NCBI RefSeq assembly: GCF_945859705.1
Contig: NC_079137.1
Coordinates: 59,490,552-59,554,551, forward strand
Length of the DNA: 64,000 bases
Source: Episyrphus balteatus
Lineage: Eukaryota; Arthropoda; Insecta; Diptera; Syrphidae
Direction of reading: 5' to 3'
How positions within the stretch are numbered: position 1 is the first letter of the stretch; every line of letters starts with the position of its first letter. Below, piece after piece: positions 22,876 through 34,450 of this stretch. The position numbers were made by a program, and so were the translations under genes. The notes under the pieces were generated by a model, which worked only from the letters and a program-made list of their open reading frames with translations, was not told where the DNA came from and made no database searches.

Positions 22876-24274
22876 TTCCAAATCAAGGAATTCCCTTTCA
22901 AAATTTAGAAAACAAATTTTTGTATAGAGACAAATCTAATCCTAGAAAAATGTATTAAAAATCTTTAAAGTTATTTCTGCTCTAATATCTTACAAAAGAA
23001 GAAGCAAAAACACACAGAAAAACATAAAGACCATCATCTTACATTATCCTCAATTTCCAGTTCACTTAGCACACAAGAACACACATGTGTGTGGATGGCA
23101 TCATCCCTGCCAGCAGCAGCTTGCTTGCCTTGTGTCTTTATTTTTTTTTTTTAATACCCAAGTGTGTTACCATCTTTGTGTTTGACAAAGTTTACTTCCT
23201 GAACACAACGAACCACCTGTTGCAACATTAAACACAAAACCATTTTTTTTTTTTTTGTTCCACCTTCTTTGGCAAAGGAGACAAAATGAAAAAAAAAAAA
23301 AAATGTTCTCCATTTATCCAGGACACACATTAATACCTGTTTGTCCTTTGATAACATTGTTTCACTCTTTAAGAAGCAACTTTCATGTTCAACGCGAACA
23401 TTGCTTCATAGTCTTTTTTTTTTTGTTATTTTTTTTTCTTATTCTTCGATTAAAGGGTGTTTTTTTATGTTGGTTGTTCTGGTTCTATGTTCTCTAAAAG
23501 TACTCATAAACAACTGTCACATAAGTTTAAGAAAAAGAGCTAGGTTTAATGACTTCTTAAGATGCACAAGACACATTTTCATTCTACGACAGAACAAAAA
23601 ACGTAAAAAAAAAAGATACCAAGACACTGTCAGGAAGTGTTAATTGAAATAAAAACAGTTAACCGCCTTCGCTACACATAAATAAATGTACACCATCTGT
23701 ACATATCTATCCTGTTCCTGTCCTGATGTCAGCGTAGCCAGATGAAGACTAGGTATAAGAGAATCAGAATCAGGTCTTTAATGTGCAAATTACTGTTGAA
23801 GTTGTATTTAAAATGAAATCCTGTTGTTGGAATGCGGATTTGATTTGAATTAAAATCTCACTTTACAAGAATTAATTTTTTTTTTTTTGTGTGTCATCGC
23901 CAAAGAGCCCTTTTTAGCTCTTTTTGCAGCTTTTAAAGTTGTAAATTTGATGGATCGTATGATAAATTATTTGAGACATTCAAGCATTACATTTTGAATG
24001 ATTTTTGTAATGAGTTACATAGGTAGTCAATTAGTGATACCAAATAAAGCTGTTGAAATATCGGTTTTATGAAATTACTGGCAAATTCGTTCATACGTTG
24101 TTCGGTCTTATTATTTAATCATTTTTCATATTGGCAAAAAGCCTAATAAAAAAGAAATGAAAAAAAGAGTAATTTTAGTGTATTTTTTAAAGACTATTTG
24201 AAGCAAAGATCTCCTAAAATGATGCTAAAATGTTCTCAAGATAATTTTAATCTTTTAATTTCTATATAATAATC
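22876..24274. other. Spacer between the two opposed motif arrays
   Basis: Contains no copy of the motif. From 22990 to 23200 the composition is more balanced, with a CACACATGTGTG palindrome at 23080-23091 and a CAGCAGCAGC run near 23112, resembling the regulatory islands elsewhere. The rest is AT-rich with T and A runs and overlapping chance frames. Confidence 0.5.
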
Positions 24275-25285
24275 CTTAAGGTCTCAATGTAAATTGTGTC
24301 TCATAAATCACACATTAAAGCTTTAAGTGAATTGAGATACCTATACTATAAGTACATACTTGGAAAATTTTTATCAGACCGAATTTTTTTATTTTCGAGT
24401 ATTTTATGCTTTTTTCGGGGTCTCAAGTGGGTTTGCTTTTTCGAGAGCTTTGTTTTTTTTTTTTAATTAGATTAATTATTCAATAGTTTTAAGAAGTCTC
24501 AAGTTATGTTTAATTTAAAAACCGACACAATGCTAATTGCAAAATAATCAAAACAATCGAGTTAAAAGAAGACTTAATACAATGAATCCATAATTTGTGG
24601 GGTCTTAAACAAGGTTAGTAGAGGTATTAAGGGTTAAGGCTTAAAAATGATTAAGACTCAAGAAATTATTTATTTCATTAAAAATTAAAGTTTTCACATT
24701 CGGGCTCAATAAGTTTTTCTAAATTTTTTTCAATTTTTCGAGGTCTCAAGTAAAATTTGGTTTATCACACACTTAAGGCTCAAAAAAATTAATTTATTTA
24801 AAAACGGAGAATGTGTGAGAAGATAGAAATAATTATTTTAACTAGACTCAATAAATTTTGTATATATCTTTTGAGGTCCCAAGTAGTGTTTCACTTAGCA
24901 TCGATGTTAGTTTCATCACAAAAACGTCAGAAATCATTATAAGACCGAATTTTTTTATTTTTTTTCAAATCCTCATATAAGAGTATTTTATTCATATATT
25001 TTTTTTTTTTTATGGGTCTTAAATGGTTTTTTTGAACAAGATATAAAAATTATTTTTAATTTTCGAGAGCTATGAAATGTCAAAGTGATAGTACCATTTA
25101 GTGATTGTAAAACAGTTTTGTTTTTAAGAGACTATTTTTACCGAAGTTTTAAGGGGTCTCAAGGAATGTTTAACTTAAAAACATTTAAAAACCAAAATGC
25201 TAAATAATCAAACTCACTTATGAATTAAAAAAATCTTAAAAGAAGACTCAATAATCAATCCATAATTCTCAGGGTCTCAAAAAAG
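24275..25285 (-). repeat. GAGACCYCAAA motif array, minus orientation
   Basis: Here the motif appears as GGTCTCAA/GGTCCCAAG, near 24278, 24414, 24500, 24598, 24738, 24873, 25014, 25152 and 25268. Two longer blocks are inverted copies of blocks in the left array: 24873-24900 matches 21589-21616 over 28 bases with one mismatch, and 25259-25284 matches 21858-21884 with two mismatches. The order of blocks is not simply mirrored, so the arms are rearranged. Confidence 0.85.
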
Positions 25286-27871
25286 GTTTTTACATGCGTT
25301 AAGGCTTCCTTAGATCAAAAGAATTATTTATTTCATTGAAAATCTAAGTTTTTGAAAATAACCATCGTTTTGACAACAACATTGAAAATAAATGAGTAAC
25401 ATTGTCCTTAAAATTGAAAAATTGACTTTTTCATACAAAAAAACTACCTATGTAATAAATGAAACATGCAAAAGTACTTTATTTTCCAGTTATTCATAAA
25501 GTCCAAAAAATAATGAAAACAAAAAAAAAAACGCAAATGTCTTGAATTTTATTTAAATTATTCTGTATTTATCAAGATTCGTATAACTATTAACTTTTCA
25601 ACTATATTTATCTTACAATTTTTCCACGAACAAAAAAAAATATTCCCTTAAAAATGTCATAAAAGGTTTATATTCAAAAATTGTGCGCTTATTTCTTATG
25701 TAATCGTATTTCATCTGTATTTTTAATTCTATGACAAAAAAAGAAGACCAAAACTTTATGAAATTCATTCACTAAATTACGAAATAAAAGATGATAAAAA
25801 ACCTCATTCATCAGAATTCTAGTCATATCGCTGTCGTTAGCAAATTCATCCCCGTTCATCATTCCTATAAAAAAAAAACTTAAAGAACATAATGACACAA
25901 ATTAATTGTGTGCCCGAATGTAATAAAATAATGTAAATTAAAAAAAAAATAATAACAACAAAAAGCAATAAAAATAAGAATTATTCTTTAATGTTTTCAC
26001 TTTTCTTTCGCACCTGCTGAACTGAATTTAATTAAAAGAAAAAAACAAACTCAAAGACTTGGGGAATATCGTGTAGAATGAATAAGAAAAAACGAAAAAA
26101 AAAAAAATTAAATAAAATTAAAAACACCTTGCACAATCACCTGGTATTTTTTTCATATCCGGCCGAGAGGCGTTAAATTTCACGTCGTCGTCAGTAGAAG
26201 TCGTTGTTGAGTGCATTTGATCCCTTTCCACGTTCTTGAAAAAAATTTAAAAAAATAAAATCCAAAAAAGAGAGAAAAAAAAGCAGAATATAACCCCATT
26301 ATATTCCGATAAATCACGTTTTTTTTGTGATATTGTTGTTGGCTTTTCTTTTGGTATTAACTTTTGTTAAATACCTCTTCCATTGGAATTCAATTACAAT
26401 GCCCCAACAATGTTTGGTATAGGTTTATATTTTTTAAAGAAAATCCTGAGATGCATTATTGCATTTGGCTGATTGTAATTCCTGTCCTATCAATCAAAAA
26501 GTACTCAATTTCCACATTATACAAAAGCAAGACACCATCAATAAGCTTATAGCAGACTCTGAATCTTCTACTCTACACAAACAAAAAGTCGTTTCTTTCT
26601 AACTGCTGAGAAGAATGAAATGAAATGCAAATCAGACGGCAAACAGATACCAAAAACCAAGGAATAACAAAAAAAAAAAAAAAGCGTCTCCGCAGCTAAA
26701 AAGATACCCCATAAATATGTCCATGACCTTTTTTTTCAAGCCAAATCGACTTGGCACGACTTTGAACTTCCTTGTTTGTGGAATTTTTGCATGCACACTG
26801 CATTGGAATTCCATTTAGGTTCTTCGGTGTTATTTTTTTGTGTTTTTTTTTTATCATTTTTAAGTTTGGTTTGTACGACGAGAGTAAGTACCTAAACTAA
26901 TGGTTTAAGCAAAGATGGTCTTTTGTCGAAAGATGAAGAATATAATATTTGGAATTTTTTTATTTTTGTGTCTGTTTGACTGCTTAATCCCATCGAGAAA
27001 GAGATGATGAAGAAACGTTTAAGCAAAAAATATGGAATTTTTACTACTCTTGATCATGAACTCTGACGGTTTTATGGGGGTTAATTGCAGTATAGATTGG
27101 TAAGGAAATATTTTATTTTACAAGTTCTAAGATTATTTTGCAATCAATGGAATGTGGAATTTGTAAGGAGTTATGGTCCTGGGAAATTTTTTGTTGTTAC
27201 ATTGGATTTTGGTTAAGTGAGCTGTAAACAAAAATTTAATGAGTATTTATAAATAGGAATTCGGGATGATCCAAATTAGAAAAAATTCAAATTTATTTAG
27301 TGGGAATATTTTAGAGCTTTTTAAAATGTGCTATTGTAAATTGCAGTTTCGAAAATTGTGGAAAGGTTAAATGACCGATAAATACAAGTAGAACATTCAT
27401 AATATATAGAATTTTACGGCCATTGCATTTTTATCAATAACGGCAAACAGATTTTGATAATGCAATATGGATGATATATTTTAAGAAGTTACTAAATATT
27501 TATTATCATAAATAAAAAAAAAAACACATATTGACGGTAAATCTAAAAAAGAATTTATAATTTATATCATTTAAGTGGATGATTTTTAAAACCATTAAAA
27601 CCTGAGACTTTAATCGCTCCAATTTTAAATTCGAAATCTAGGAATGTCAATTGATATATTTAAATTGTGAATACATGCATTGAGCAACGTCATGGGAAAA
27701 TGTGGGGGATTTATAGGCTCTCCTATAGAAAAATTAAAATTTCATTAATGGTGTTTTAACATTCGACCTTCATTTACTAATGAAAACTTAAAATTTTGTT
27801 TTCATTTTCTAATTTTAGATTCGAAATTTTTGTATACCAAAAGCTCCAATTTTTTCAGTCTTCATTATATT
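25286..27871. other. AT-rich non-coding DNA
   Basis: No gene supported. A short stretch of balanced composition at 26160-26215 contains CGGCCGAGAGGCG and GTCGTCGTC. Chance frames at 25689-25898, 26364-26552 and 26632-26814 lack coding character. Confidence 0.55.
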
Positions 27872-28010
27872 TGAATCGTTTATTTCAGAAACGACATAAG
27901 TCCATGAGCATAAACTTTTCAGGAGCAACAAAAAACTTTTTTTTACTTAAAATTCCACAACACTTCAAATTTAGAGTATGCCGAGTTATAATTTAGCCTA
28001 AGATGCATTT

Positions 28011-28346
28011 AGAAACCTTTAAAATATAAACTTTTTTTTAGGTCTTTGCGGGTTTTTAAGCCTTTAAAGTCGGTGAACTTATGTCGTTTCTGAAATAAAC
28101 GAAATTTTTGTGGTAAAACTTTTGTTTTTATTTAGCTATAGTTTTTGAACCCTACTTCCGATTTTAATAAATTAAATAGAAACCTTTAAAATATAAACTT
28201 TTTTTTAGGTCTTTGCGGGTTTTTAAGCCTTTAAAGTCGGTGAACTTATGTCGTTTCTGAAATAAACGAAATTTTTGTGGTAAAACTTTTGTTTTTATTT
28301 AGCTATAGTTTTTGAACCCTACTTCCGATTTTAATAAATTAAATAG
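28011..28346 (+). repeat. Perfect 167-bp tandem duplication
   Basis: Two adjacent units (28011-28177 and 28178-28344) that I read as identical, including an eight-T run. Starts AGAAACCTTTAAAATATAAA. Identity this high beside old degraded repeats means a very recent duplication or an assembly artefact. Confidence 0.9.
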
Positions 28347-28680
28347 CAGTAGATAGAGTAAATCTTTACCTTTTTATAGATGTATAACTTAAAGGCTTGC
28401 GTGTCATGATGTTTGCGAAAAAAAATTTAAAACTGGTAAAATGTCATATTATTCAAGAGTTAAAAATGCTGCCACCACCAGAAATCTGGCTATAACTTTT
28501 GAGTCCTGAGTACGATTTTAATGAATTTAATAGATATAGATAGAGTAATTTTTTACCTTTTTGTAGATATATAACAAAAGGGGGTGCGTTTCAAGATTGC
28601 TGCCAAAATAATTTAAAACTGGTAAAAAGTCATGTATTTAACAGTCAAAAATGTTGTCACCGGGTGAAAATTTTCCATAT
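28347..28680 (+). repeat. Degenerate ~185-bp repeat
   Basis: The blocks GATAGAGTAA..TTTACCTTTTT..TAGAT.TATAAC, then TTTAAAACTGGTAAAA.GTCAT, then AAAAATG.TG.CACC, occur twice (about 28350-28490 and 28535-28665), each preceded by a CTATAACTTTTGA-like segment. Part of the element above. Confidence 0.7.
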
Positions 28681-29220
28681 ATTTTGAACCCTTTTCTTTC
28701 AGTTTTCGTATTTTGGGGGGTCTGACATACTTAATTTTTTTTTCAGAAGATGAATAACTATACATAAATGAGAAATTTCCAAAAAAAATTTTTTTGGAAA
28801 AAGTGGACTTATGCTGTTTCTGAAATAAACGATTCATTTAAAGGCGCCATTTAAAATGTGAAATCTGTAAAAGTCATTATTTTGTATTAATTTTCTGTTT
28901 TAAATTGTGACTTTAAATTTAAATTGAGTAGGAATAAATTAAGGACTAGTACTATGGTATTTTTCATGTTTTAAACATTCTATTTACTCGTACAATTTTG
29001 TTCATAATTTGAGTGAAATATTTTGCAAAATTATTTTAATAAACAAAGAAAGAAAAAGAAAGGGTTATGAAAATTTGACAATATTTTGCTTAGGTATATT
29101 TCAAAACATTTAAGCTTCTAAAGTGATCAAAATATTTGACACTTTTTTTTTAAAACTTTTCCAAATTCGGTAAATGAGAAAAACTTTGTTTTTTGGATCA
29201 AAAAAAATTTATTCTAAGAA

Positions 29221-29310
29221 CCAAGTGAATCGACCTATCCGTTTAGGCTGTAGTTCCTTAGACAGACTGACACGCTGACAGACAGACAGACAGAAGGACG
29301 GTTCTGTGAC
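29221..29310 (-). repeat. (GTCT)n-associated dispersed repeat, copy 1
   Basis: On the minus strand it reads CTGTCTGTCTGTCTGTC, then CTAAGGAACTACAGCCTAAA then CGGATAGGTCGATTC. The copy at 42341-42430 has CTGTC repeats, then GAGCTGCAGCCTAAACGAGT then GAAGTGATT. The shared GCCTAAACG block next to the tetranucleotide run marks one dispersed family, of a kind common in insect introns. Confidence 0.7.
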
Positions 29311-30202
29311 ACATATTTTAGAAATTTCACAAGAAATCAATTTATTCGAAAACCATTTGGATTTGGGATGAATAACTTACCAAATTCGGAGAGCCCTTAA
29401 GTTTAGTGAATTTAGTTTTATGATTTTCTTTTTTAACTTCTCCTGCAAAATCATGTTCTTGAGTTGTGACACTATCTTTCTCAACGTGCGATATGTATTA
29501 ACACAATATGTCGGCCTGCTAGGGTCTTTTTGTCTTTAAACTTTCAGAATATGTCATAATTGTTAATCCTATAACTTTTTGAAAAAAAAAAAAAAAATTA
29601 ATTATCTCAAAACCAGCTTCAACCATTTAAGCTGGGTCTAGCTTTTAGTGAAATCTTAATTATTTTAATCAGAAATCGTTTTGATTATCTGAACAAAAAA
29701 TTTTGGACGAACAAAAACGAGTTGTTTTTTTTTTAATTTTTTTTCGAAAATTATCGTTTTAGAAGCTCATTCATTTCCCATCTTTTTTTAATTTTTAGAA
29801 CAAAATTTCATTATTTTTTTTACTTATTTTTAGAATCAAACCAACCTCAAGAACAAAAACGTATGACCATGCATCTAATTTTTCTCGTTCTTATATAAGT
29901 TTAGTCTAATTTTAGGAAAATTATAAAAAACCCAAATAAAGAGAAGAAAATAAATAATAAAAGGGGTTTTTAACCTTTATCCTTAAAACTTCAACAATCT
30001 TAGTAAGTGACTTACAATTTTCAGACTATTTTTTATAGATTTATAGGGCAATTTAAAAAAAAAATAATTACTTATTATCATCCATTTTTTTTTTCTTTGA
30101 AGAATAAAATAAATAAATACCTAAAATAATTTGTTAGAAAATCGATTATAAATATCAGTTTAAGAAATTAATTAAAATGAGAAATCGTATGTTTACGGTG
30201 AC

Positions 30203-30300
30203 TGTCCCGTATTTCTATAGTTTGTCCCGGGTTTTTATTTAATAAACCCGGGACGTTTAAGTGTCCCGTATTTTGTAATTTGTCCCGTGATTGTCCCGTA
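30203..30300. repeat. TGTCCCG cluster with hairpin
   Basis: Six GTCCCG motifs in about 100 bp (five plus, one minus). 30224-30234 (GTCCCGGGTTT) pairs perfectly with 30244-30254 across a 9-nt loop. GC-rich motifs stand out against AT-rich DNA. Confidence 0.8.
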
Positions 30301-31276
30301 TTTCAAAATTCTCTTATTTGTGTATTCAAAATTTTAAATACTTTGCACGGAAACAAGAAAACAGTGGTTGGAAAACAAAAGTTTTTTTTTATTTTTTGTA
30401 TAAAAGTATTCGTTTTTAAACATTTTTTGTCAATTATTTAGTTCCAGCTTGTGGTTTGTCAGGTTGAATAATGAAAAACATATGAAAGAGGAAAGAACCC
30501 AGCTAAATTTCAAAAAAAAGGACATTTTAAAAGTTGAATTAAATATGACAAAATTTCAAAATCATTAAAAATAAAATAAAAATTTTAAGAAATATTTTGT
30601 TATAATTTAGTAAACAGTACCCTTTTCTTAATTTCTGATTTCTTCGTAAATGACTAGGACCGGTTTGTTAACACTCGATTATTTTTTAATCAAAGGTTTT
30701 TCTATGGAATAATCCTTGATTAAAAAAAAAGGCTGTGAATAAACGAAAATTTTCCCATAAAATACTTTAAGAAATCTTGATATCAAAATTAGGAAAAATT
30801 ATGAAAACTCATTTTATTATTTATTTACCTAGGTATTTATTTTTTTCAAAATTATCCAAAGAATTTTTATCCGTATTGATTTTTCAAAATAAAATGTACA
30901 CCGTTTTTGTTAATCCAATTATTACTCTATATGAAAAACTTTACTATGCAGTTGTTGTTTATATTGGAATATAATATTTGAATCCATAAGGCCGCTTACG
31001 AAGAAGTCAAAAAATGGTTAGTTACACTGAGGCTTTCTATAAAACCACTAAAAACGTTCTTATTTCGTGATTAATCAATTAATAATCGTAAATTTAACAA
31101 AGTTATAAGACCATTTTTGAGAAAAATTAGTTTTTCCGTTATAGTTATATGCCTTTAAGTACCGTTACTTTTAAAAATTCAAATCTTTAAAACTTATTTA
31201 CGTTTTTCGAAAAACATTTTTCATTTTGTTTTTATTTTTTTATTTTTTTACTAAAACTGTAGAAAACATGCTAATG

Positions 31277-31708
31277 CACAGAGAAAAATAGACCACATAA
31301 AATAGAACAAAAACAATAAGATTTCTCTATGGTTTTCATCCAAGAATGAAACCTTATTAAAACAATCGGGTTTTCCTTATTGTTTTAAAATCTGCAAAAA
31401 AATAAAAAAAACGATGACCAGGCTGGGAATCGAACTGGAGACTTCAAATCATTAGTCGCCCACCTTACCACCTGAACCAACCTGCCATGAAAATATTGAT
31501 CGCGATTTTTGTTCAAGTGCTAAGTTGTAAAAAAAATCAACTTTTCAGTCAAATTTTAATAAGATTTTCTCTATAAAAATAATAAGAAATCTCCTTAAAA
31601 AAACCTTATTAATCGTTGATTTTAATAAGATTTCCTTATGAAATGTATGGACGGTTAAACAATATGGCAATCTGTTAGTTTTTAGCGGGTCATATTTTTC
31701 TCTGTGTG
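31277..31708. mobile_element. Short inverted-repeat element (MITE-like) with tRNA-like unit
   Basis: The ends are CACAGAGAAAAATAGACC on the left and its near reverse complement GGTCATATTTTTCTCTGTG on the right. Internally, AATAAGATTTCTCTATGG near the left end is mirrored by AATAAGATTTTCTCTATA and AATAAGATTTCCTTATG on the right. No transposase frame. CAGAGAA-type ends resemble those of hAT elements (established for hobo), but I find no 8-bp target duplication, so the superfamily is open. Confidence 0.7.
31415..31490 (-). pseudogene. tRNA-like sequence inside the element
   Basis: Read on the minus strand it has an A box (TGGTTCAGGTGG, 31468-31479) and a B box (AGTTCGATTCC, 31426-31436), with starts 43 bases apart as in tRNA genes. 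An acceptor-like CAGGTT pairs with AGCCTG using one G-T pair. It is followed on the minus strand by eight T (31404-31411), a typical RNA polymerase III stop. The T-stem pairs poorly, so it is not a functional tRNA. It may serve as an internal pol III promoter. Confidence 0.6.
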
Positions 31709-31851
31709 TTATCTAATAAATATCAATTAAAACAAAAAACCGCTAGAGTGTTAGATCAAAAGAATTTTAAAAAATGCTTTTGAACTTGATTAAAGAACCT
31801 TGTAAATCTTGTATGTTTATATTTTAAGCTTAAAAAATTGTTTTATAAGCC

Positions 31852-31884
<33 letters not shown>

Positions 31885-32460
31885 AGGATCTCCAAAAGCT
31901 GTTGTTGAAATCCTACTTATTTTGTAATTCCAAATTCTATTTCAAATATATTACTAATTTTCTTACTTGTTTAAATAACCTATATTAAATAAGACGATTA
32001 ATTTGTAACAAAATGTTCAATTTAGCTTAACCAAAATAATAAATAAAAAAAAAAATTAAATTCACTTTGTGGTTTTAATGAGTCAAAAAGTAAAACTTGA
32101 CTTAATGGAACCACTTCAACTACTTTTATTTTTTTTTTGTCTTTATTGACATTCAAAATTATGTCACTTGAGACACACTCATCGTTGAAATCCATCATTG
32201 ACCGCAAACCTGGTGATTTTAATCTTTTCTTCTTTAATTTTTTTTTCTTGTTTTGTTATCTTCTTATTTTAACACTCAATAAAGCTTACTCATATTGCTT
32301 ACATATACAAATTAAAATTACCTCAATGAAAAAATTTAATTTTTATTTTGAATTAATAAAAAAAAATTTAATAAATCATACCTGACTTGATATTTAGTGA
32401 CGAAATCCTCATTCGGTACATTGATGTATATTTTTAGTTGAATGATATTTCTCGAAAAAA
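31709..32460. other. AT-rich DNA with a 28-base A run
   Basis: A28 at 31856-31883 is the longest homopolymer I noticed. No gene seen. Confidence 0.6.
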
Positions 32461-34450
32461 TAAAATCCTTTGTAGACTTGGAATAAAAACCCTTTTAGAC
32501 GAAAAAAAGGTATGTAAGAAAAAAACGAAGAAACGCGAGATGAACAATGACAATATATATTATTTTCTGTTCAAGACAAACAACGAAAAGGGGGGCAATA
32601 CGCGGGTATAATATCCAATGTCCAATATATTCTTCTTTTTTCTTAGTTTTTTTTTTTTGTATATTCTTCTCTCAACTTAAAAGGTACATGTGGATATAAC
32701 AAAAGAAAACCATTTCTGCAGCAGCAACAGAAGACGAACGAAACGAGCCCCAAGTTAACAAACCGAAAGCCAGAAATGTGCACAACAAAAGTCCAGAGCA
32801 GAGAGTTGTTCTTATAAAGAGTTCTGAATCATTCAAAGTGTGGTATGGTTTTTTTTTTTAATAAATACCCGTTATTTATGTATATATAAATTTTCACTAT
32901 GAACAACGGTATTGAAAAATATCAAAAAACATTCTTAAAATAATATTCCGTCAAAAAGATACAAATTCAGTAAAGGGTTTTCGAGATATTTGATAAAAGA
33001 TACTTTTGTATCTATTGCCTATAACTTTTGAAATACTTGATGGATTTTCAAAAGATTGATCTCAAATTAATCGTAGAGACATGAAGAATCCAATGATAAG
33101 TCGTAAAAGTCCATACAATCCGCAAAAAACCGTTTTGCGATATTACAACGCAAAAATTCACATGTTACACCGACACAAACCACCCAATTCTCATCAATGT
33201 CCAATGACAAACATTTTTAATAAAATTTATTGACCACTACAAAATGCAGTGTTTATTTAGCGGCAACTACCGAAGAACCGAAGACCGATTTTTTGACAAA
33301 AGATTCCGAACAAAAAAAGCCGGGTCAAGAGCTTGAAAATTTCTTCTTGTTGAAAAAAAAAAAAAAAACTTTTTAAAGAAGAAGAACACCAGAACAGAGA
33401 ACTTCTTGTCGACAACGACACACGAAATGGGCAACCTACATAAGTGACGATCGCTTTTTTACTGAAAACCATTTGGCGGAGGAGTCCAAGTCCAAGCTCT
33501 GTTCGTATAGTCGCGTTTTGCTGCTGCCTTAGTGCCCCGATCACCGGCTGTTATGATGTTGTCGTCGGAGTGGAGTAGTCTCGTTTTTCAGTGCGATCGT
33601 GGTTTAATGAAAAATAAGTAAAAACGAATGAAAACAAAACAAAAAAGTTACACCGACACCGAACGTACTTAGTTGAGGAGTTGTATAATGGAACAAAATC
33701 TAAGAGATGCAACATGAATAAGCCCGTTGTTGTGTTGGTTGGTGATGGCGGTGGTGCCATTTCGGTTTGAACTTTGTGTTTGCGAACATCAACAGCGTTC
33801 AAAAAGAGGCTCCAGAGACCCCCAAAGATAGTTTTTTTTGGTTTTCTTGTATTTTCTCTTGTTGTGTTGTTGTTTTTGTAATTTTTTTTTTTGCAAAGTT
33901 CGATGTTGTTGAGTTCTAGAACTTTGTCGGGGTTACTTACTCCTCCGCTAGCGATCTTTTCTCATGTCCCCATCATCGCTCCATCGTGTTGTCGTTGTCG
34001 TTTTCATCGTCTGCACATTGTGTATCTTTTGCAAACGAACGAAACTTTGTGTGAGAGTATCTTTTGTTATGGTTCTCACTCATCGGCCCATCATCGATCG
34101 GTTGGATGTTTGAACACGGACATCAACAATGACCCCCCATCTCCCCCTCCTCATTCTTCTCTTTTATTGATGATTCAACACAGAAAAAAAAGTAAACGGA
34201 AAAAGGGTAGCAAAGGTAAACAAAAAAAAAAAAAAAACAAATAAACGCCAATCTTGGCCAAAGAGAGAAATAAAAAGGTGACTTGTTGTTTGATATTTTA
34301 TACAACATTGACGCGACGTAGAGACGACGATCATCACAAAAAAAAAAAAAAAAAACAAAACGACGGCGACATGATACACAACAACACACAAGAGTCAGAG
34401 TTGGGGATCAAAAGAGTTTGCATTAAGTAAAGAGTAAGCTTTTAGCATCT
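32461..34450. promoter_or_regulatory. Large GC-richer island, possible promoter or leader
   Basis: The longest island of the window. Balanced sequence at 32700-32830, 33380-33620 and 33900-34150, with CGACAACGACA-type leader sequence read on the minus strand. Opposed frames of 70-117 codons overlap here on both strands, and none shows a domain. A candidate minus-strand first exon ends at 33941 (next entry). Likely transcription start or enhancer DNA of a neighbouring gene. Inference only. Confidence 0.35.
33941..34120 (-). other. Candidate non-coding first exon with GTAAGT donor
   Basis: On the minus strand, CA- and GA-rich leader-like sequence (ACGATGAAAACGACAACGAC) runs to GCGGAGGA and is followed at once by a consensus donor GTAAGTAA (GT at plus positions 33940-33939). 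Short upstream ATGs make it unlikely to be coding. The 5-prime limit given is approximate. I see no TATA box or clear initiator at a fixed place. Confidence 0.22.

Larger units (their letters stand above)
27872..28836. mobile_element. 965-bp element with 33-bp inverted ends
   Basis: The left end 27872-27904 (TGAATCGTTTATTTCAGAAA then CGACATAAGTCCA) is inverted at 28804-28836 with two mismatches. The core of the end also occurs in plus orientation at 28077-28101, a perfect 25-bp inverted match to 27877-27901, and again at 28244-28268, so the element contains nested ends. Internally it has a perfect tandem duplication and a degenerate ~185-bp repeat built on CTATARYTTTTGARYCCT. No transposase frame, so a non-autonomous element. 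Target duplication not evident. Confidence 0.75.
28837..31276. other. AT-rich non-coding DNA with small repeats
   Basis: Holds the GACA repeat remnant at 29221-29310 and the TGTCCCG cluster at 30203-30300. Otherwise nothing supported. Confidence 0.55.

Noticed and set aside
33891..34244. 117-codon plus frame ending in a Lys-rich tail
   Set aside because: Does not begin with ATG at its stated start, ends in A-run lysines, and the opposite strand looks like an untranslated leader.
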